In this document: positions 7,843-16,507 of the stretch, in pieces
Position numbering within the stretch: position 1 is the first letter of the stretch
How the letters are laid out: every line of letters begins with the position of its first letter
Origin: Iamia sp963728655
GTDB lineage: Bacteria > Actinomycetota > Acidimicrobiia > Acidimicrobiales > Iamiaceae
DNA: 64,000 nt
NCBI GenBank assembly: GCA_963728655.1
Contig: CAVSLD010000003.1
Location: forward strand, 434,001 to 498,000
Direction of reading: 5' to 3'
Notes under the pieces: generated by a model
The model's database searches: none
Told to the model about the DNA's origin: nothing
What the model saw: the letters and a program-made list of their open reading frames with translations, nothing else
Translations under genes and position numbers: made by a program

Positions 7843-8861
7843 TGGCTCGGCACCCCCGACGGTGGCTGGCCGCCGTCGCGGCCATCGGCCTGGTGGTGCT
7901 GGGCGGGGCGTCGCCGGCGGCGGCCGACCCACCCGGCCCCACCGACTACCGCAGCGTGGTCACGTCCGTCGAGCCGTCGGCGCCGGGTGTCGACGTCGAC
8001 ATCATCGGCGGCGACTCCTTCGTGCAGCTGACCCAGACGGGCGACGACCCGGTGGTGGTGGTCGGCTACGGCGGCGAGCCCTACCTGCGCTTCCAGCCCG
8101 ACGGGACCGTCGAGGAGAACCAGGTCTCCCCCACCCACTTCCTCAACCGCGACCGCTACGGCGACATCACGGTGCCGCCCGAGGCCGACGCCGACGCCGA
8201 GCCCGAGTGGGAGGAGGTGGCCTCGTCGGGCACCTACGCCTGGCACGACCACCGCACCCACTGGATGAACCACGCCCGGCCCCCTGGTCGCCAGCCCGGG
8301 GACCAGATCCTGGAGGCGGTGGTCCCCCTGCGGGTGGGGGACCGGGACGTGGACGTCACCGTGGCCTCCTACTGGGTGCCGAGCCCGTCACCGGTGCCGG
8401 CCGTGCTCGGCGGACTGGTGGGGCTGGCCGGCGCGGTGTGGCTGCTGCTCCGTCGTCGCGACCTCGCGACCGTCGGGGTCGCCGCCCTCGTCGGCGGGGT
8501 CGCCGCCCTCGCCCTCGGCCTCTGGGCCACGCTGTCGGTGCCGGCCGAGACGGGGCCCAGCCTGCTCCTGTGGGCCCTGCCGGCCATCGGCCTGCTCGCC
8601 GCCGCGGCCGCCCTGGCCGCCCGCCGGCTCCAGCCCCCGGTGCGGGCCGGGCTGGTCGCGGTGGCCGCCATCGAGCTGGTGTGGTGGTCCTGGAGCCGTC
8701 ACGAGGGGGTGGTGCGGGCCATCATCCCCACCGACGCCCCGCTGCCGCTCGACCGGGGCGTGATCGTCGGCGTGGGCGTGCTCGGCGTGGGCGTGCTCGT
8801 CGCCGCCGGGCGCCTGGTGCTCGACACCTGGCCCGGGCCGGAGCGAGCGGAGGGCGCCTGA
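7842..8861 (+). CDS. Secreted/membrane protein of unknown function in the copper operon
   Basis: 339 residues. A signal peptide (about 1-30, ending SPAAAD) leads an extracytoplasmic region of about 150 residues containing YGGEPYLRFQPDGTVEEN and HDHRTHWMNHARPP. Four or five hydrophobic helices then fill the C-terminal half. The cluster HDHRTHWMNH looks capable of binding metal. I recognise no named family. ATG at 7842 overlaps the stop of the cupredoxin-like gene, tying it to copper delivery by context only. It ends 11 bases from the convergent TlpA gene. Confidence 0.8.
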   Translation: MARHPRRWLAAVAAIGLVVLGGASPAAADPPGPTDYRSVVTSVEPSAPGVDVDIIGGDSFVQLTQTGDDPVVVVGYGGEPYLRFQPDGTVEENQVSPTHFLNRDRYGDITVPPEADADAEPEWEEVASSGTYAWHDHRTHWMNHARPPGRQPGDQILEAVVPLRVGDRDVDVTVASYWVPSPSPVPAVLGGLVGLAGAVWLLLRRRDLATVGVAALVGGVAALALGLWATLSVPAETGPSLLLWALPAIGLLAAAAALAARRLQPPVRAGLVAVAAIELVWWSWSRHEGVVRAIIPTDAPLPLDRGVIVGVGVLGVGVLVAAGRLVLDTWPGPERAEGA

Positions 8862-8872
8862 CCGGGCCCGGT

Positions 8873-9427
8873 TCAGGCCGCAGGCACGTCGACCCCGAGG
8901 TCCTCGGCGATGGCGGCCCGCAGCTCGTCGGCGTCGAGGGCACCGGCGTGGACCTCGACCACCTCGCCGTCGCCGTCGACGAAGGCGGTCGACGGCATGT
9001 TGGTCACCTCCAGGGCGGCGGTGACCTCCGAGTCGCGGTCGAGCAGCTGGGGGAAGGTCACGCCCAGCTCGTCGACCAGGTCGGAGGCGGCGCCGGGTCC
9101 GTCGCCCACGTTGACGCCGATCACCTCCACCTCGTCCCCCGCCGCTGCGGCCACCTCGTCGAAGGCGGGCAGCTCCTTGCGGCAGGGCACGCACCAGGTG
9201 GCCCACAGGTTCACCACGCGCGGCGTGCCGTCGGACGCGGCCAGGGCCACCGCGCCCGAGCCGTCGAGCCGGTCGAGGGTCACCTCCGGCAGGGCCGCCC
9301 CGTCGCCGCCCCCGCCGCACGCCGCCAGGACCAGCCCGAGCCCGGTCAGGAGGGCGACGAGCGGGGCCGCGCCCGGGGTGCGGCCCCGCCGTCGACCGCG
9401 AGCGCCGGCGCTACGGGGCGTCGTCAC
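8873..9427 (-). CDS. TlpA/ResA-type thioredoxin-fold lipoprotein
   Basis: 184 residues: Arg-rich N-terminus, signal peptide with lipobox LVLAAC, and a thioredoxin domain with the active site WATWCVPC and the cis-Pro region NMPSTAFVD. TlpA/ResA proteins keep cytochrome c haem-binding or CuA cysteines reduced outside the membrane, which suits the oxidase-assembly neighbours. GTG at 9427 lies inside the end of the PCuAC gene (17-base overlap), so the two are probably co-translated. Confidence 0.9.
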   Translation of the reverse strand: MTTPRSAGARGRRRGRTPGAAPLVALLTGLGLVLAACGGGGDGAALPEVTLDRLDGSGAVALAASDGTPRVVNLWATWCVPCRKELPAFDEVAAAAGDEVEVIGVNVGDGPGAASDLVDELGVTFPQLLDRDSEVTAALEVTNMPSTAFVDGDGEVVEVHAGALDADELRAAIAEDLGVDVPAA

Positions 9428-10036
9428 GCACCTCGACCTCGACGTCCTTGGTGGCGCCGCCCTCGAAGGTGAGCGACACGGTGAAGGTGTCGCCCGCCTC
9501 CAGGGGGGCGGCCAGGTCGAGCAGCATGATGTGGTAGGCGCCGGGCTCCAGGGCGACGGCCTCGCCGGCCGGCAGCGGGATGCTCTCGACCTCGCGCATC
9601 GTCATCCCGCCCATGTCCATGCCGCCGCCGCCGCCGTCGTCGTCAGCGCCCATGTCGTCACCGCCCATGTCGTCGTCGCCCACGTCGTCGCCGCCCTCGG
9701 ACCTGTCCGTCGCGGCCTCGTCGCCCGTGTCCGCGTCCTCCGCCCATCGCCCACGTCGTCGCCGGAGGCGTCGTCGGTCGCCACCGTCTCGTGGACCTGG
9801 GTGGTGCCGGCGACGTCGGTCGGGACCTCTGCACCCACCAGGGCATCGTCCTCGTCGGCGGTGAGGGTCATGTAGGCGGCGCCGGTCTCGGCCCCCGCCG
9901 GGCTGGTGCGGGCCCACGCATCGGACACCCCCACGCCGCCGGCGGCGCCGTCGTCGCTGCCGCACGCCGCGGCCGCCAGGGCCAGCGCCAGCACCGCCAC
10001 CAGGGCGGCGGCGCGCCCCCTCCGGGTCGTCGTCAT
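9411..10036 (-). pseudogene. PCuAC copper chaperone lipoprotein with an Asp/Met/Gly-rich insert; frame broken once
   Basis: PCuAC (DUF461) proteins carry Cu(I) to cytochrome oxidase. The first part has a lipobox (LALAAAAC) and the family start VSDAWARTSPAGAETGAAYM through VHETV. The second part, in another frame, has MREVESIPLPAGEAVALEPGAYHIMLLDL, with the Met and His ligands. Between them is a low-complexity insert rich in Asp, Gly and Met. One base is missing in the insert (about 9738-9752, beside runs of G on the coding strand); restoring it rejoins the protein. The ATG at 10036 follows GAGGACC. Error or true loss cannot be told apart here, but error is favoured. Confidence 0.85.
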
Positions 10037-10130
10037 CGGTCTCGGTCCTCCATCTCGGGTGTGGGGAGGAGGTCGTCGCCCGACCGGGTGCAGTTCCCGA
10101 GGTCGCGAGGTCGACGCGAGGGCCGGTGGA

Positions 10131-11240
10131 TCAGCCCGAGACGACGAGGTCGGCCTTCTGCAGCTCCTTGGTGCTGGCGTAGCCGGTGAGGGCCATCGTC
10201 CGCCGCAGGGCCCCCACCAGGTTGGCCGTGCCTGCGTCGTCGGTGGCGGGGCCGTGGAGGACCTGCTCCAGGCTGCCCACCTGGTCGACCCGGTGGCGAG
10301 CGCCCCGCGGCAGGTCGGCGTGCACCGCGGCCTGGCCCCAGTGGTGGCCCCGGCCGGGTGCCTCGGTGGCCGCGGCGAGCGGCGCCCCGACCATCACCGC
10401 GTCGGCGCCGCACACGATGGCCTTGGCGATGTCGCCGCCGGTGCGGATGCCGCCGTCGGAGATCAGGTGGACGTCGACGCCGGTCTCGTCCAGGTGCCGC
10501 ATGCGGGCGGCCCGGGCGTCGGCGATCGCCGTGGCCTGGGGCACGCCCATGCCGAGGATGCGACGGGTGGACGAGGTGGACCCGGCCCCCACGCCGACGA
10601 GGATGCCGGCGGCGCCGGTGCGCATCAGGTGGAGGGCGGCCCGGTAGCTGGAGCAGCCGCCGACGATCACGGGGATGTCGAGGCGGCGCACGAAGGTCTT
10701 GAGGTTGAGGGGCTCGGGGTTCCCCTTGGTGACGTGCTCGGCCGACACGACCGTGCCCTGGATGACCAGGAGGTCGAGCTCGGCCGCGACCAGGGCGTCG
10801 GCCAGGGCCTCCACCCGGTTGGGCGTGACCGAGCCGCACGACACCACCCCGCCGTCGCGGATCTCCTTCACCCGGTCCCGGATGAGCTCGGGGCGCACCG
10901 GCTCGGCGTAGGCGGCGCGCAGCAGGGCCCAGGCCTCGTCCTCGGGCTTCACCGCGACGTCGGCGAGGAGGGGGCCGGGGTCCTCGTGCCGGGTCCAGAG
11001 GCCCTCCAGGTTCAGCGGGGCGACGCTGCCCAGCCGCCCCAGGGTGATCGCCGTCTCCGGACTGACCACGCTGTCCATGCCCGAGGCCATGATCGGCACG
11101 TCGAAGGTGAAGGCGTCGATCTCCCAGCTGGTGTCGACGTCGTCGAGGTCGCGGGTGCGGCGGCTGGGCACGATGGCCACGTCGTCGAGCCCGTAGGCCC
11201 GGCGGGCGTCCTTGCCCATGCCGATCTCGATCTCGGCCAT
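10131..11240 (-). CDS. GuaB3-family IMP dehydrogenase-related protein
   Basis: 369-residue TIM barrel of the GuaB3 family found in actinobacteria beside true GuaB. It has the phosphate-binding loop SDGGIRTGGDIAKAIVCGADAVMVG and no CBS domains. Where GuaB has GPGSICTTR with the catalytic Cys, this protein has GAGSTSSTR, so the Cys position is occupied by Ser. Classical IMP oxidation therefore seems doubtful and a GMP-reductase-like or regulatory role is open. ATG at 11240 is preceded by GGAAGGACC, one of the few clear ribosome-binding sites here. It stands alone between PCuAC and a small hypothetical gene. Confidence 0.9.
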   Translation of the reverse strand: MAEIEIGMGKDARRAYGLDDVAIVPSRRTRDLDDVDTSWEIDAFTFDVPIMASGMDSVVSPETAITLGRLGSVAPLNLEGLWTRHEDPGPLLADVAVKPEDEAWALLRAAYAEPVRPELIRDRVKEIRDGGVVSCGSVTPNRVEALADALVAAELDLLVIQGTVVSAEHVTKGNPEPLNLKTFVRRLDIPVIVGGCSSYRAALHLMRTGAAGILVGVGAGSTSSTRRILGMGVPQATAIADARAARMRHLDETGVDVHLISDGGIRTGGDIAKAIVCGADAVMVGAPLAAATEAPGRGHHWGQAAVHADLPRGARHRVDQVGSLEQVLHGPATDDAGTANLVGALRRTMALTGYASTKELQKADLVVSG

Positions 11241-11302
11241 GTCAGGTCAGGTCCTTCCTGCGCCGGGGCGCCCGGGCGGTGCGGTGTCGGTCCGGCGGGG
11301 CG

Positions 11303-11695
11303 TCAGCGGGGCCGCAGCGACTTCAGGATCTGGCGCGCGACCTGCGCGTTCATCTCGTAGACGGCCTGCTCGGCCACGTCGCGGACGCGCGTGACGACGC
11401 TGCCGCCGGTGACCTCCTCGACCGAGTCGAGCCCGTCGATGAGGGCGTCCTTGGTCGCGTCGGTGGCCTTGTAGCCGGCGCCGGTGAGGGCCTTGACCAG
11501 CTCGTTCTGGGCGATGGGCTCAGGAGCGGAGGCGGCGATGATCCGCAGCGCCTCCTTGGTGAGCTCCGCCCCCTGGGAGATGGCGTCGGCCGCGCCGGTG
11601 ACGCCGTCGTCCTCCCCCTCGAGCGAGGCCAGCCAGCGCCGCACCTTGACGACGAGCTCGCCGTGGGTCTCGCCCTCGAAGGACAGGGTGGCCAT
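11303..11695 (-). CDS. Conserved-looking small helical protein of unknown function
   Basis: 130 residues. An N-terminal MATLSFEGETHGELVVKVRRWLASLEG is followed by mostly helical sequence with two similar motifs (TKEALRIIAAS and TKDALIDGLDS) and a basic end. No signal or membrane segment. I do not recognise the family. An open frame extends upstream, but ATG at 11695 is best because TAGCCT lies 7 bases before it. Confidence 0.75.
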   Translation of the reverse strand: MATLSFEGETHGELVVKVRRWLASLEGEDDGVTGAADAISQGAELTKEALRIIAASAPEPIAQNELVKALTGAGYKATDATKDALIDGLDSVEEVTGGSVVTRVRDVAEQAVYEMNAQVARQILKSLRPR

Positions 11696-11702
11696 GGGGG
11701 TC

Positions 11703-11708
11703 AGGCTA
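11703..11708 (-). promoter_or_regulatory. Candidate leaderless promoter -10 of the 130-residue protein
   Basis: TAGCCT, 7 bases, ATG at 11695; no ribosome-binding site. Confidence 0.5.
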
Positions 11709-11744
11709 GACCGCCCGGCCCGCACCCGGGCAGGAGCGGACACG

Positions 11745-12713
11745 TCACGGTCTGCGGGGGTCCGTCCGGAGGAGGTCGCGGCAGAAGGCGCGGACGCCGG
11801 AGGTGAAGGGGCCGGGGGCCTCCCACGGGACGAAGTGGCCGCAGTCGCGCAGGCGGAAGGGGCCGACGTGGCGGGGGTAGACGGCGGCCGCGGCGAGGTC
11901 GAAGTCCGGCCCGATCACGTGGTCGGAGGGGCCGTGGAGGATCAGGACCTCGACGTCGGGGTTGGGCCCCATCATCGGGGCCTCCACCATGCGCTCGGGG
12001 TGGGCCGCCACCTCGTAGGGCCGGAGCGACGCCCGGAAGGTGGCGGCGTCGCCGAAGGGCTCGGTGTGGAAGGCCACCACCTCGCCGTCGGCCCCGAACC
12101 CCCACGCGCCGTCGGGGTCGTCGAGGAAGGCGCCGGGGTGGGCCCAGTGGCGCGACGTGTAGAAGGTGGAGATGTAGCGGCGGCGGGCCTCCGGGGTCGC
12201 CAGCTCGGCGGCCAGGGCGTCGGCCTCGGTGGCCTGCCACCCGAAGTAGTCGGTGGCCTCCCGGGCCGGACGGCCGATCCGGGGTGATCCCGGCGGGGGC
12301 AGCACCACGGTGTTGAACACGACCATCCGCAGCGGGAGGTCGGGGAACCGGGCCGCCATGTCCTGGACGACCGGTCCGCCCAGGTCGCCGGCGGCCAGCA
12401 CCGCCCGCTCGATGCCGAGGTCGGCCAGGAGGGCCTGGAGGTCGCGGCTGTGGGCCGCGATGTCGCCCCGGTCCTCACCCGGGGGCCCGACCTCGGAGTC
12501 GCCGAAGCCCCGCAGGTCCGGGGCGATGACGTCGAAGCCGGCTGCGACCAGCGGGTCGATGGCCCGCCACCAGATGCGCTTGCTCTCGGGCCAGCCGTGC
12601 ACGGCCAGGAGCGGCACACCGCCCTCGCCGGCGCGCACGTAGCGCTGGGCGAAGCCCCGCACCCGGGTCTCGCGGACGGGGTACCGCCCCGGGTCGGCGT
12701 CGGTGGGCGCCAC
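11745..12713 (-). CDS. Alpha/beta hydrolase, epoxide-hydrolase/dehalogenase-like
   Basis: 322 residues. HGWPES is the oxyanion-hole motif typical of epoxide hydrolases. DLRGFGDS and the nucleophile elbow AAGDLGGPV, with Asp as nucleophile, also fit that branch; the closing catalytic His is in DCGHFVPWEAP. Asp as nucleophile argues against a simple esterase. The substrate cannot be told. GTG at 12713 starts one base after the yqgE stop, so the two are probably cotranscribed. Confidence 0.85.
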   Translation of the reverse strand: MAPTDADPGRYPVRETRVRGFAQRYVRAGEGGVPLLAVHGWPESKRIWWRAIDPLVAAGFDVIAPDLRGFGDSEVGPPGEDRGDIAAHSRDLQALLADLGIERAVLAAGDLGGPVVQDMAARFPDLPLRMVVFNTVVLPPPGSPRIGRPAREATDYFGWQATEADALAAELATPEARRRYISTFYTSRHWAHPGAFLDDPDGAWGFGADGEVVAFHTEPFGDAATFRASLRPYEVAAHPERMVEAPMMGPNPDVEVLILHGPSDHVIGPDFDLAAAAVYPRHVGPFRLRDCGHFVPWEAPGPFTSGVRAFCRDLLRTDPRRP

Positions 12714-12714
12714 G

Positions 12715-13224
12715 TCAGCCGCTCCGGATGTCGGCGGGGTAGTTGGCGAACCACCCGGTGGTGCCGGGCTGGCGCCGCAGCACCCGGTCCCACAGGCCGG
12801 CGGGGTCGCGGGTGAGCAGGTCGTCGGGCGCGCCGTCGACCACCCACCAGGCCCGCTGGCCCAGCTCGTCCTCCAGCTGGCCCGGCCCCCACCCCGCCTG
12901 GCCCGCGAACAACCGGACCTCGGCGGGCGCGTCGGGCAGGTCGTCGGGGTCGGCGTGCAGGTCGATGGAGCCGCCGACGCCGAGCCCCACCACGGTGTCG
13001 CCGTCGACGGGCCCGCCCACGAAGACGACGCCCGGGGCCGCGGCCCGCGCCCCCCAGCCGCCCACGACCTCGGCCGCCGGGGTGTCCGAGGGCCGGTTCA
13101 GGACCACGCCGAACGCGCCCTCCGCGCTGTGGGCGATGAGGTGCACGACGGTCTGGTGGAAGGTCCCGTCGCCGATCAGCGGGGTGGCGACGAGGAGGCG
13201 ACCGGCGTGGGAGGTCTCGTCCAT
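12715..13224 (-). CDS. YqgE/AlgH family protein
   Basis: 169 residues with family features: N-terminal GRLLVATPLIGDGTFHQTVV, GVVLNRPS, FVGGPVDGD and the FAGQAGWGPGQLEDEL segment. The molecular function of the family is not settled (AlgH was linked to alginate regulation in Pseudomonas). It heads a two-gene unit with the hydrolase. ATG at 13224 has CATCCT 8 bases upstream, a weak version of the leaderless pattern. Confidence 0.9.
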   Translation of the reverse strand: MDETSHAGRLLVATPLIGDGTFHQTVVHLIAHSAEGAFGVVLNRPSDTPAAEVVGGWGARAAAPGVVFVGGPVDGDTVVGLGVGGSIDLHADPDDLPDAPAEVRLFAGQAGWGPGQLEDELGQRAWWVVDGAPDDLLTRDPAGLWDRVLRRQPGTTGWFANYPADIRSG

Positions 13225-13276
13225 GGTCGACCAGGATGCCTCGCCGGCCCGACCCCGGGCACGCCCACGCCCCGGT

Positions 13277-13297
13277 CCCCCCGGGTGTCTCGGGGGG
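13277..13297 (-). terminator. Hairpin directly after the PLP decarboxylase stop codon
   Basis: A perfect 7-bp stem (CCCCCCG with CGGGGGG) around a 7-base loop abuts the TGA at 13298-13300. No U-tract follows, as is common for candidate terminators in GC-rich actinobacteria. Function inferred from shape and place only. Confidence 0.45.
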
Positions 13298-14758
13298 TCA
13301 GGCGGGTGGGGCCAGGCGATCGACGAGGTCCCAGAGCTCGTCGAGGTCGTCGGGACCGGTGGTGGTCTGGCCCACCGACACCCGCAGCAGGTACCGGCCG
13401 TCGATGCGGGTGTGGGACAGGAACACGCGACCCGTGGCGTTGAGCGCAGCGAGGAGCGCCTCGCTCACCTCGTCGCCGCTCACGTGGGCGAAGCAGACCA
13501 GGTTGAGCGGCGTCGGCAACGGCAGCACGAAGCGGTCGTCGCCGGCCAGGCGTGCCGCCAGGTCCTGGGCCAGGGCGATGTGGCCCCGGACCGCCGTCCG
13601 CAGACCCTCGGCGCCGAAGCGGCGGATGACGGCCCACAGCTTGAGCGCCCGGAAGCGGCGCCCGAGCGGCACCTGCCAGTCGCGGTAGTCGACCACCTGG
13701 CCCGACCCGGTGGCCGCGTTGCGGAGGTACTCGGGGGTGATGGACAGGGCCTCGGCCAGCGGCTGTGCGTCGCGCACCCAGAGGGCGGAGCACTCCATGG
13801 CCGTGAACAGCCACTTGTGGGGGTCCATCACGTAGCTGTCGGCCGTCTCCAGGCCGTCGTGGATGCTGCGGTGCTCGGGCAGCAGGGCGGCCGCGCCGGC
13901 GTGGGCCGCGTCGACGTGGAGCCAGGCCCCGTGGGTGGCGGCCGCGGCACCGATCGGTCCGAGCGGGTCGAGGCCGTGGGTCGAGGTGGTGCCGACGGTG
14001 GCGACGACGAGGAACGGGGTGCGGCCGGCGGCGGCGTCGGCCGCCATGGCCTCGGCCAGGGCGTCGGGGCGCAGGGCCCGCGTGGCGTCGGTCGGGACGG
14101 CGCGCAGCTGGTCGGCCAGCAGACCCGCGACGCGCAGCCCCTTCTCCACCGAGGAGTGGGCGTCGACCGAGGTGTAGGCGACGAGGTCGTCGAGCCGGGC
14201 GCCCGCGACCCGGGCCCGGTCGCGGGCGGCCAGGGTGGCCACGAGCGTCGACGAGGAGGCCGAGTCCTGGATCACGCCCCCACCGGGACCGTCGCTGCGG
14301 AAGGCCTCCGGCAGCCCCAGCAGCTCGGCCAGCCAGTCCATGACGAGGGTCTCGACCTCGGTGCAGGCCGGTCCCGTCTGCCAGAGCATCCCCTGGGTGC
14401 CGAAGGTGGCGATGATCGCCTCGGCCAGGATCGCCGGGGCCGACGAGTTGGCCTGGAAGTACCCGAACCAGCGGGGCGACTGCCAGTGGGTGGTGCCCGG
14501 CACCACGACCCGGTCGAGGTCGGCCAGGATCGCCTCCCACGCCTCCGGTTCGTCGGGGGCGTGCTCCGGCAGCCGGGACCGCACCCACCCGGGCTCGACC
14601 GGCGACAGGACGGGTCGCTCCCCCACGTCGGCCAGGTAGCGCACCGCCCAGTCCACGACGGCGGGGGCGGCGTCGGCCAGCTCCTGGGCGGGGCGAGCCC
14701 CGGGCCACCACGGCGATCCGTCCGCAGGCGGGCGGGGCGGGGTGCTCTCGGCGTCCAC
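13298..14758 (-). CDS. Pyridoxal-5'-phosphate-dependent group II decarboxylase / aromatic-L-amino-acid decarboxylase family
   Basis: 486 residues. The N-terminal region has the GTTHWQSPRWFGYFQANSS type motif. The PLP site shows HVDAAHAG (Asp pairing with the pyridine nitrogen) and the Schiff-base Lys in MDPHKWLF. These features are shared by tryptophan, tyrosine, DOPA and related amino-acid decarboxylases; the substrate cannot be chosen from sequence alone. The frame is open upstream to 14914, but GTG at 14758 has CAGGCT 6 bases upstream and starts the family-like region. Divergent from guaB. Confidence 0.88.
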   Translation of the reverse strand: MDAESTPPRPPADGSPWWPGARPAQELADAAPAVVDWAVRYLADVGERPVLSPVEPGWVRSRLPEHAPDEPEAWEAILADLDRVVVPGTTHWQSPRWFGYFQANSSAPAILAEAIIATFGTQGMLWQTGPACTEVETLVMDWLAELLGLPEAFRSDGPGGGVIQDSASSSTLVATLAARDRARVAGARLDDLVAYTSVDAHSSVEKGLRVAGLLADQLRAVPTDATRALRPDALAEAMAADAAAGRTPFLVVATVGTTSTHGLDPLGPIGAAAATHGAWLHVDAAHAGAAALLPEHRSIHDGLETADSYVMDPHKWLFTAMECSALWVRDAQPLAEALSITPEYLRNAATGSGQVVDYRDWQVPLGRRFRALKLWAVIRRFGAEGLRTAVRGHIALAQDLAARLAGDDRFVLPLPTPLNLVCFAHVSGDEVSEALLAALNATGRVFLSHTRIDGRYLLRVSVGQTTTGPDDLDELWDLVDRLAPPA

Positions 14759-14764
14759 GAGGGC

Positions 14765-14770
14765 AGCCTG
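14765..14770 (-). promoter_or_regulatory. Candidate leaderless promoter -10 of the PLP decarboxylase
   Basis: CAGGCT, 6 bases, GTG at 14758; a one-base variant of the usual TANNNT. Confidence 0.4.
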
Positions 14771-14904
14771 CCAGCAGCGCCGCCCTCGACCCCACCCCCA
14801 CGACCTGCGACGCCGGACCCGCACGACCGCTGACGAGCGTCGCCGGGCGCGGATGTGGCCGATCGCACGGGTCGGCGACCTCGCGTCGGGGACCGGCCCC
14901 TCAC

Positions 14905-14910
14905 TAGGAT
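14905..14910 (+). promoter_or_regulatory. Candidate leaderless promoter -10 of guaB
   Basis: TAGGAT followed by CCACCC and ATG at 14917. Spacing places the transcript start on the A of the start codon. No ribosome-binding site. Confidence 0.55.
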
Positions 14911-14916
14911 CCACCC

Positions 14917-16488
14917 ATGGGAGACACCGAGCGCCCGGCCACCGACGAGGGGGGGCCGCTCGGCGACCGGCCCACGACGTTCCCCGACGTGCCCGACGGG
15001 GGCACCGGGCACCCTCCCAAGTTCGCCAAGGAGGGCCTCACCTTCGACGACGTCCTCCTCGTCCCCGACGCCTCGTCGGTGGTCCCCACCGACGTCTCCA
15101 CCCGTACCCGCCTCACCCCGCACATCGAGCTGGCCGTGCCCATCGTGTCGGCCGCCATGGACACCGTCACCGAGGGCCGCCTGGCCATCGCCCTGGCCCG
15201 CCTCGGGGGCCTCGGCGTGATCCACCGGAACCTCTCGATCGACGCCCAGGTGGCCGAGGTCGACAAGGTCAAGCGCTCGCAGTCCGGGATGATCGTCGAC
15301 CCCGTCACCCTCCCGCCCGAGGCCCCGGTCACCCGGGCCCTGGAGCTCATGGCCCACTACCGGATCTCGGGGGTGCCCATCACCGACCCCGACGGTCGCC
15401 TGGTGGGGCTGCTCACCAACCGCGACCTCCGCTTCATCGACGACACCGACCAGCCCATCGCGGATGTGATGCGCCGGCCGCCGCTCGTCACCGCCCCTCC
15501 CGGCACCACCCTGGAGGAGGCCAAGGACCTGCTGTGGCAGCACCGGGTCGAGAAGCTGCCGGTGGTCGACGACGACGGCCGTCTCTGCGGGCTCATCACC
15601 GTCAAGGACATCAAGAAGCGCACCCAGTACCCCGACTCCACCCACGACGACCGCCACCGCCTCCGCTGCGGCGCCGCCATCGGCGTCGGCGGCGATTCCC
15701 TCGAGCGGGCCGAGGCGCTCGTCGAGGCGGGCGTCGACCTGCTGGTCGTCGACACCGCCCACGGCCACTCCCTCGGCGTGGCCGACGTGGTCAAGGTGGT
15801 CAAGGACCGCCACGGCGACCAGGTGGACATCGTGGCCGGCAACGTGGCCACCGGCGCCGCCACCGAGGCCCTCCTCGACGCCGGCGCCGACGCCGTCAAG
15901 GTCGGCATCGGACCTGGGTCGATCTGCACGACGCGGGTCGTCGCCGGGGTGGGGGTGCCGCAGGTGACGGCGATCTACGACTGCGCCGTGGCCGCCGCCC
16001 GCCGGGGGGCGACGATCATCGCCGACGGCGGGCTCCAGTCGTCCGGCGACGTGGCCAAGGCCATCGCCGCCGGGGCCGACGTGGTGATGGTGGGCAGCCT
16101 GCTCGCCGGCGTCGACGAGTCGCCGGGCGAGGTGGTGTTCCACCAGGGCGAGCGGTTCAAGGAGTACCGGGGCATGGGGTCGATGGGCGCCATGAAGGCC
16201 CGGTCGTTCTCCAAGGACCGCTACTTCCAGGGCGACGTCACCGAGGCCGAGAAGCTGGTGCCCGAGGGCATCGAGGGGCGGGTCGCCTACAAGGGCCCGC
16301 TGGCCAACGTCGTCTACCAGCTGGTCGGCGGCCTGCGGGCGGCGATGGGCTACTGCGGCACGGGCACGGTCCCCGAGCTCAAGGACAGGGCCCGGTTCGT
16401 GCGCATCTCCGGCGCCGGGCTGCGCGAGAGCCACCCCCACGACGTCCAGATCACGGCCAACGCCCCCAACTACGGCACCTGGGGCTAG
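14917..16488 (+). CDS. guaB: IMP dehydrogenase
   Basis: NAD-dependent oxidation of IMP to XMP, the committed step to GMP; guaA at 5-6.7 kb makes the next step. 523 residues. The order is: a leader of about 38 residues, barrel start KEGLTFDDVLLVP, two CBS domains (about 125-250, including GVPITD and KLPVVDDDGRLCGLIT), then the barrel with catalytic Cys in GPGSICTTR, ADGGLQSSGDVAKAIAAGA, and YRGMGSMGAM flap region. It ends with ITANAPNYGTWG. All key residues are present, unlike in the GuaB3 paralogue at 10-11 kb. Confidence 0.97.
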   Translation: MGDTERPATDEGGPLGDRPTTFPDVPDGGTGHPPKFAKEGLTFDDVLLVPDASSVVPTDVSTRTRLTPHIELAVPIVSAAMDTVTEGRLAIALARLGGLGVIHRNLSIDAQVAEVDKVKRSQSGMIVDPVTLPPEAPVTRALELMAHYRISGVPITDPDGRLVGLLTNRDLRFIDDTDQPIADVMRRPPLVTAPPGTTLEEAKDLLWQHRVEKLPVVDDDGRLCGLITVKDIKKRTQYPDSTHDDRHRLRCGAAIGVGGDSLERAEALVEAGVDLLVVDTAHGHSLGVADVVKVVKDRHGDQVDIVAGNVATGAATEALLDAGADAVKVGIGPGSICTTRVVAGVGVPQVTAIYDCAVAAARRGATIIADGGLQSSGDVAKAIAAGADVVMVGSLLAGVDESPGEVVFHQGERFKEYRGMGSMGAMKARSFSKDRYFQGDVTEAEKLVPEGIEGRVAYKGPLANVVYQLVGGLRAAMGYCGTGTVPELKDRARFVRISGAGLRESHPHDVQITANAPNYGTWG

Positions 16489-16507
16489 TCCCCGCCACCG
16501 ACCACCC

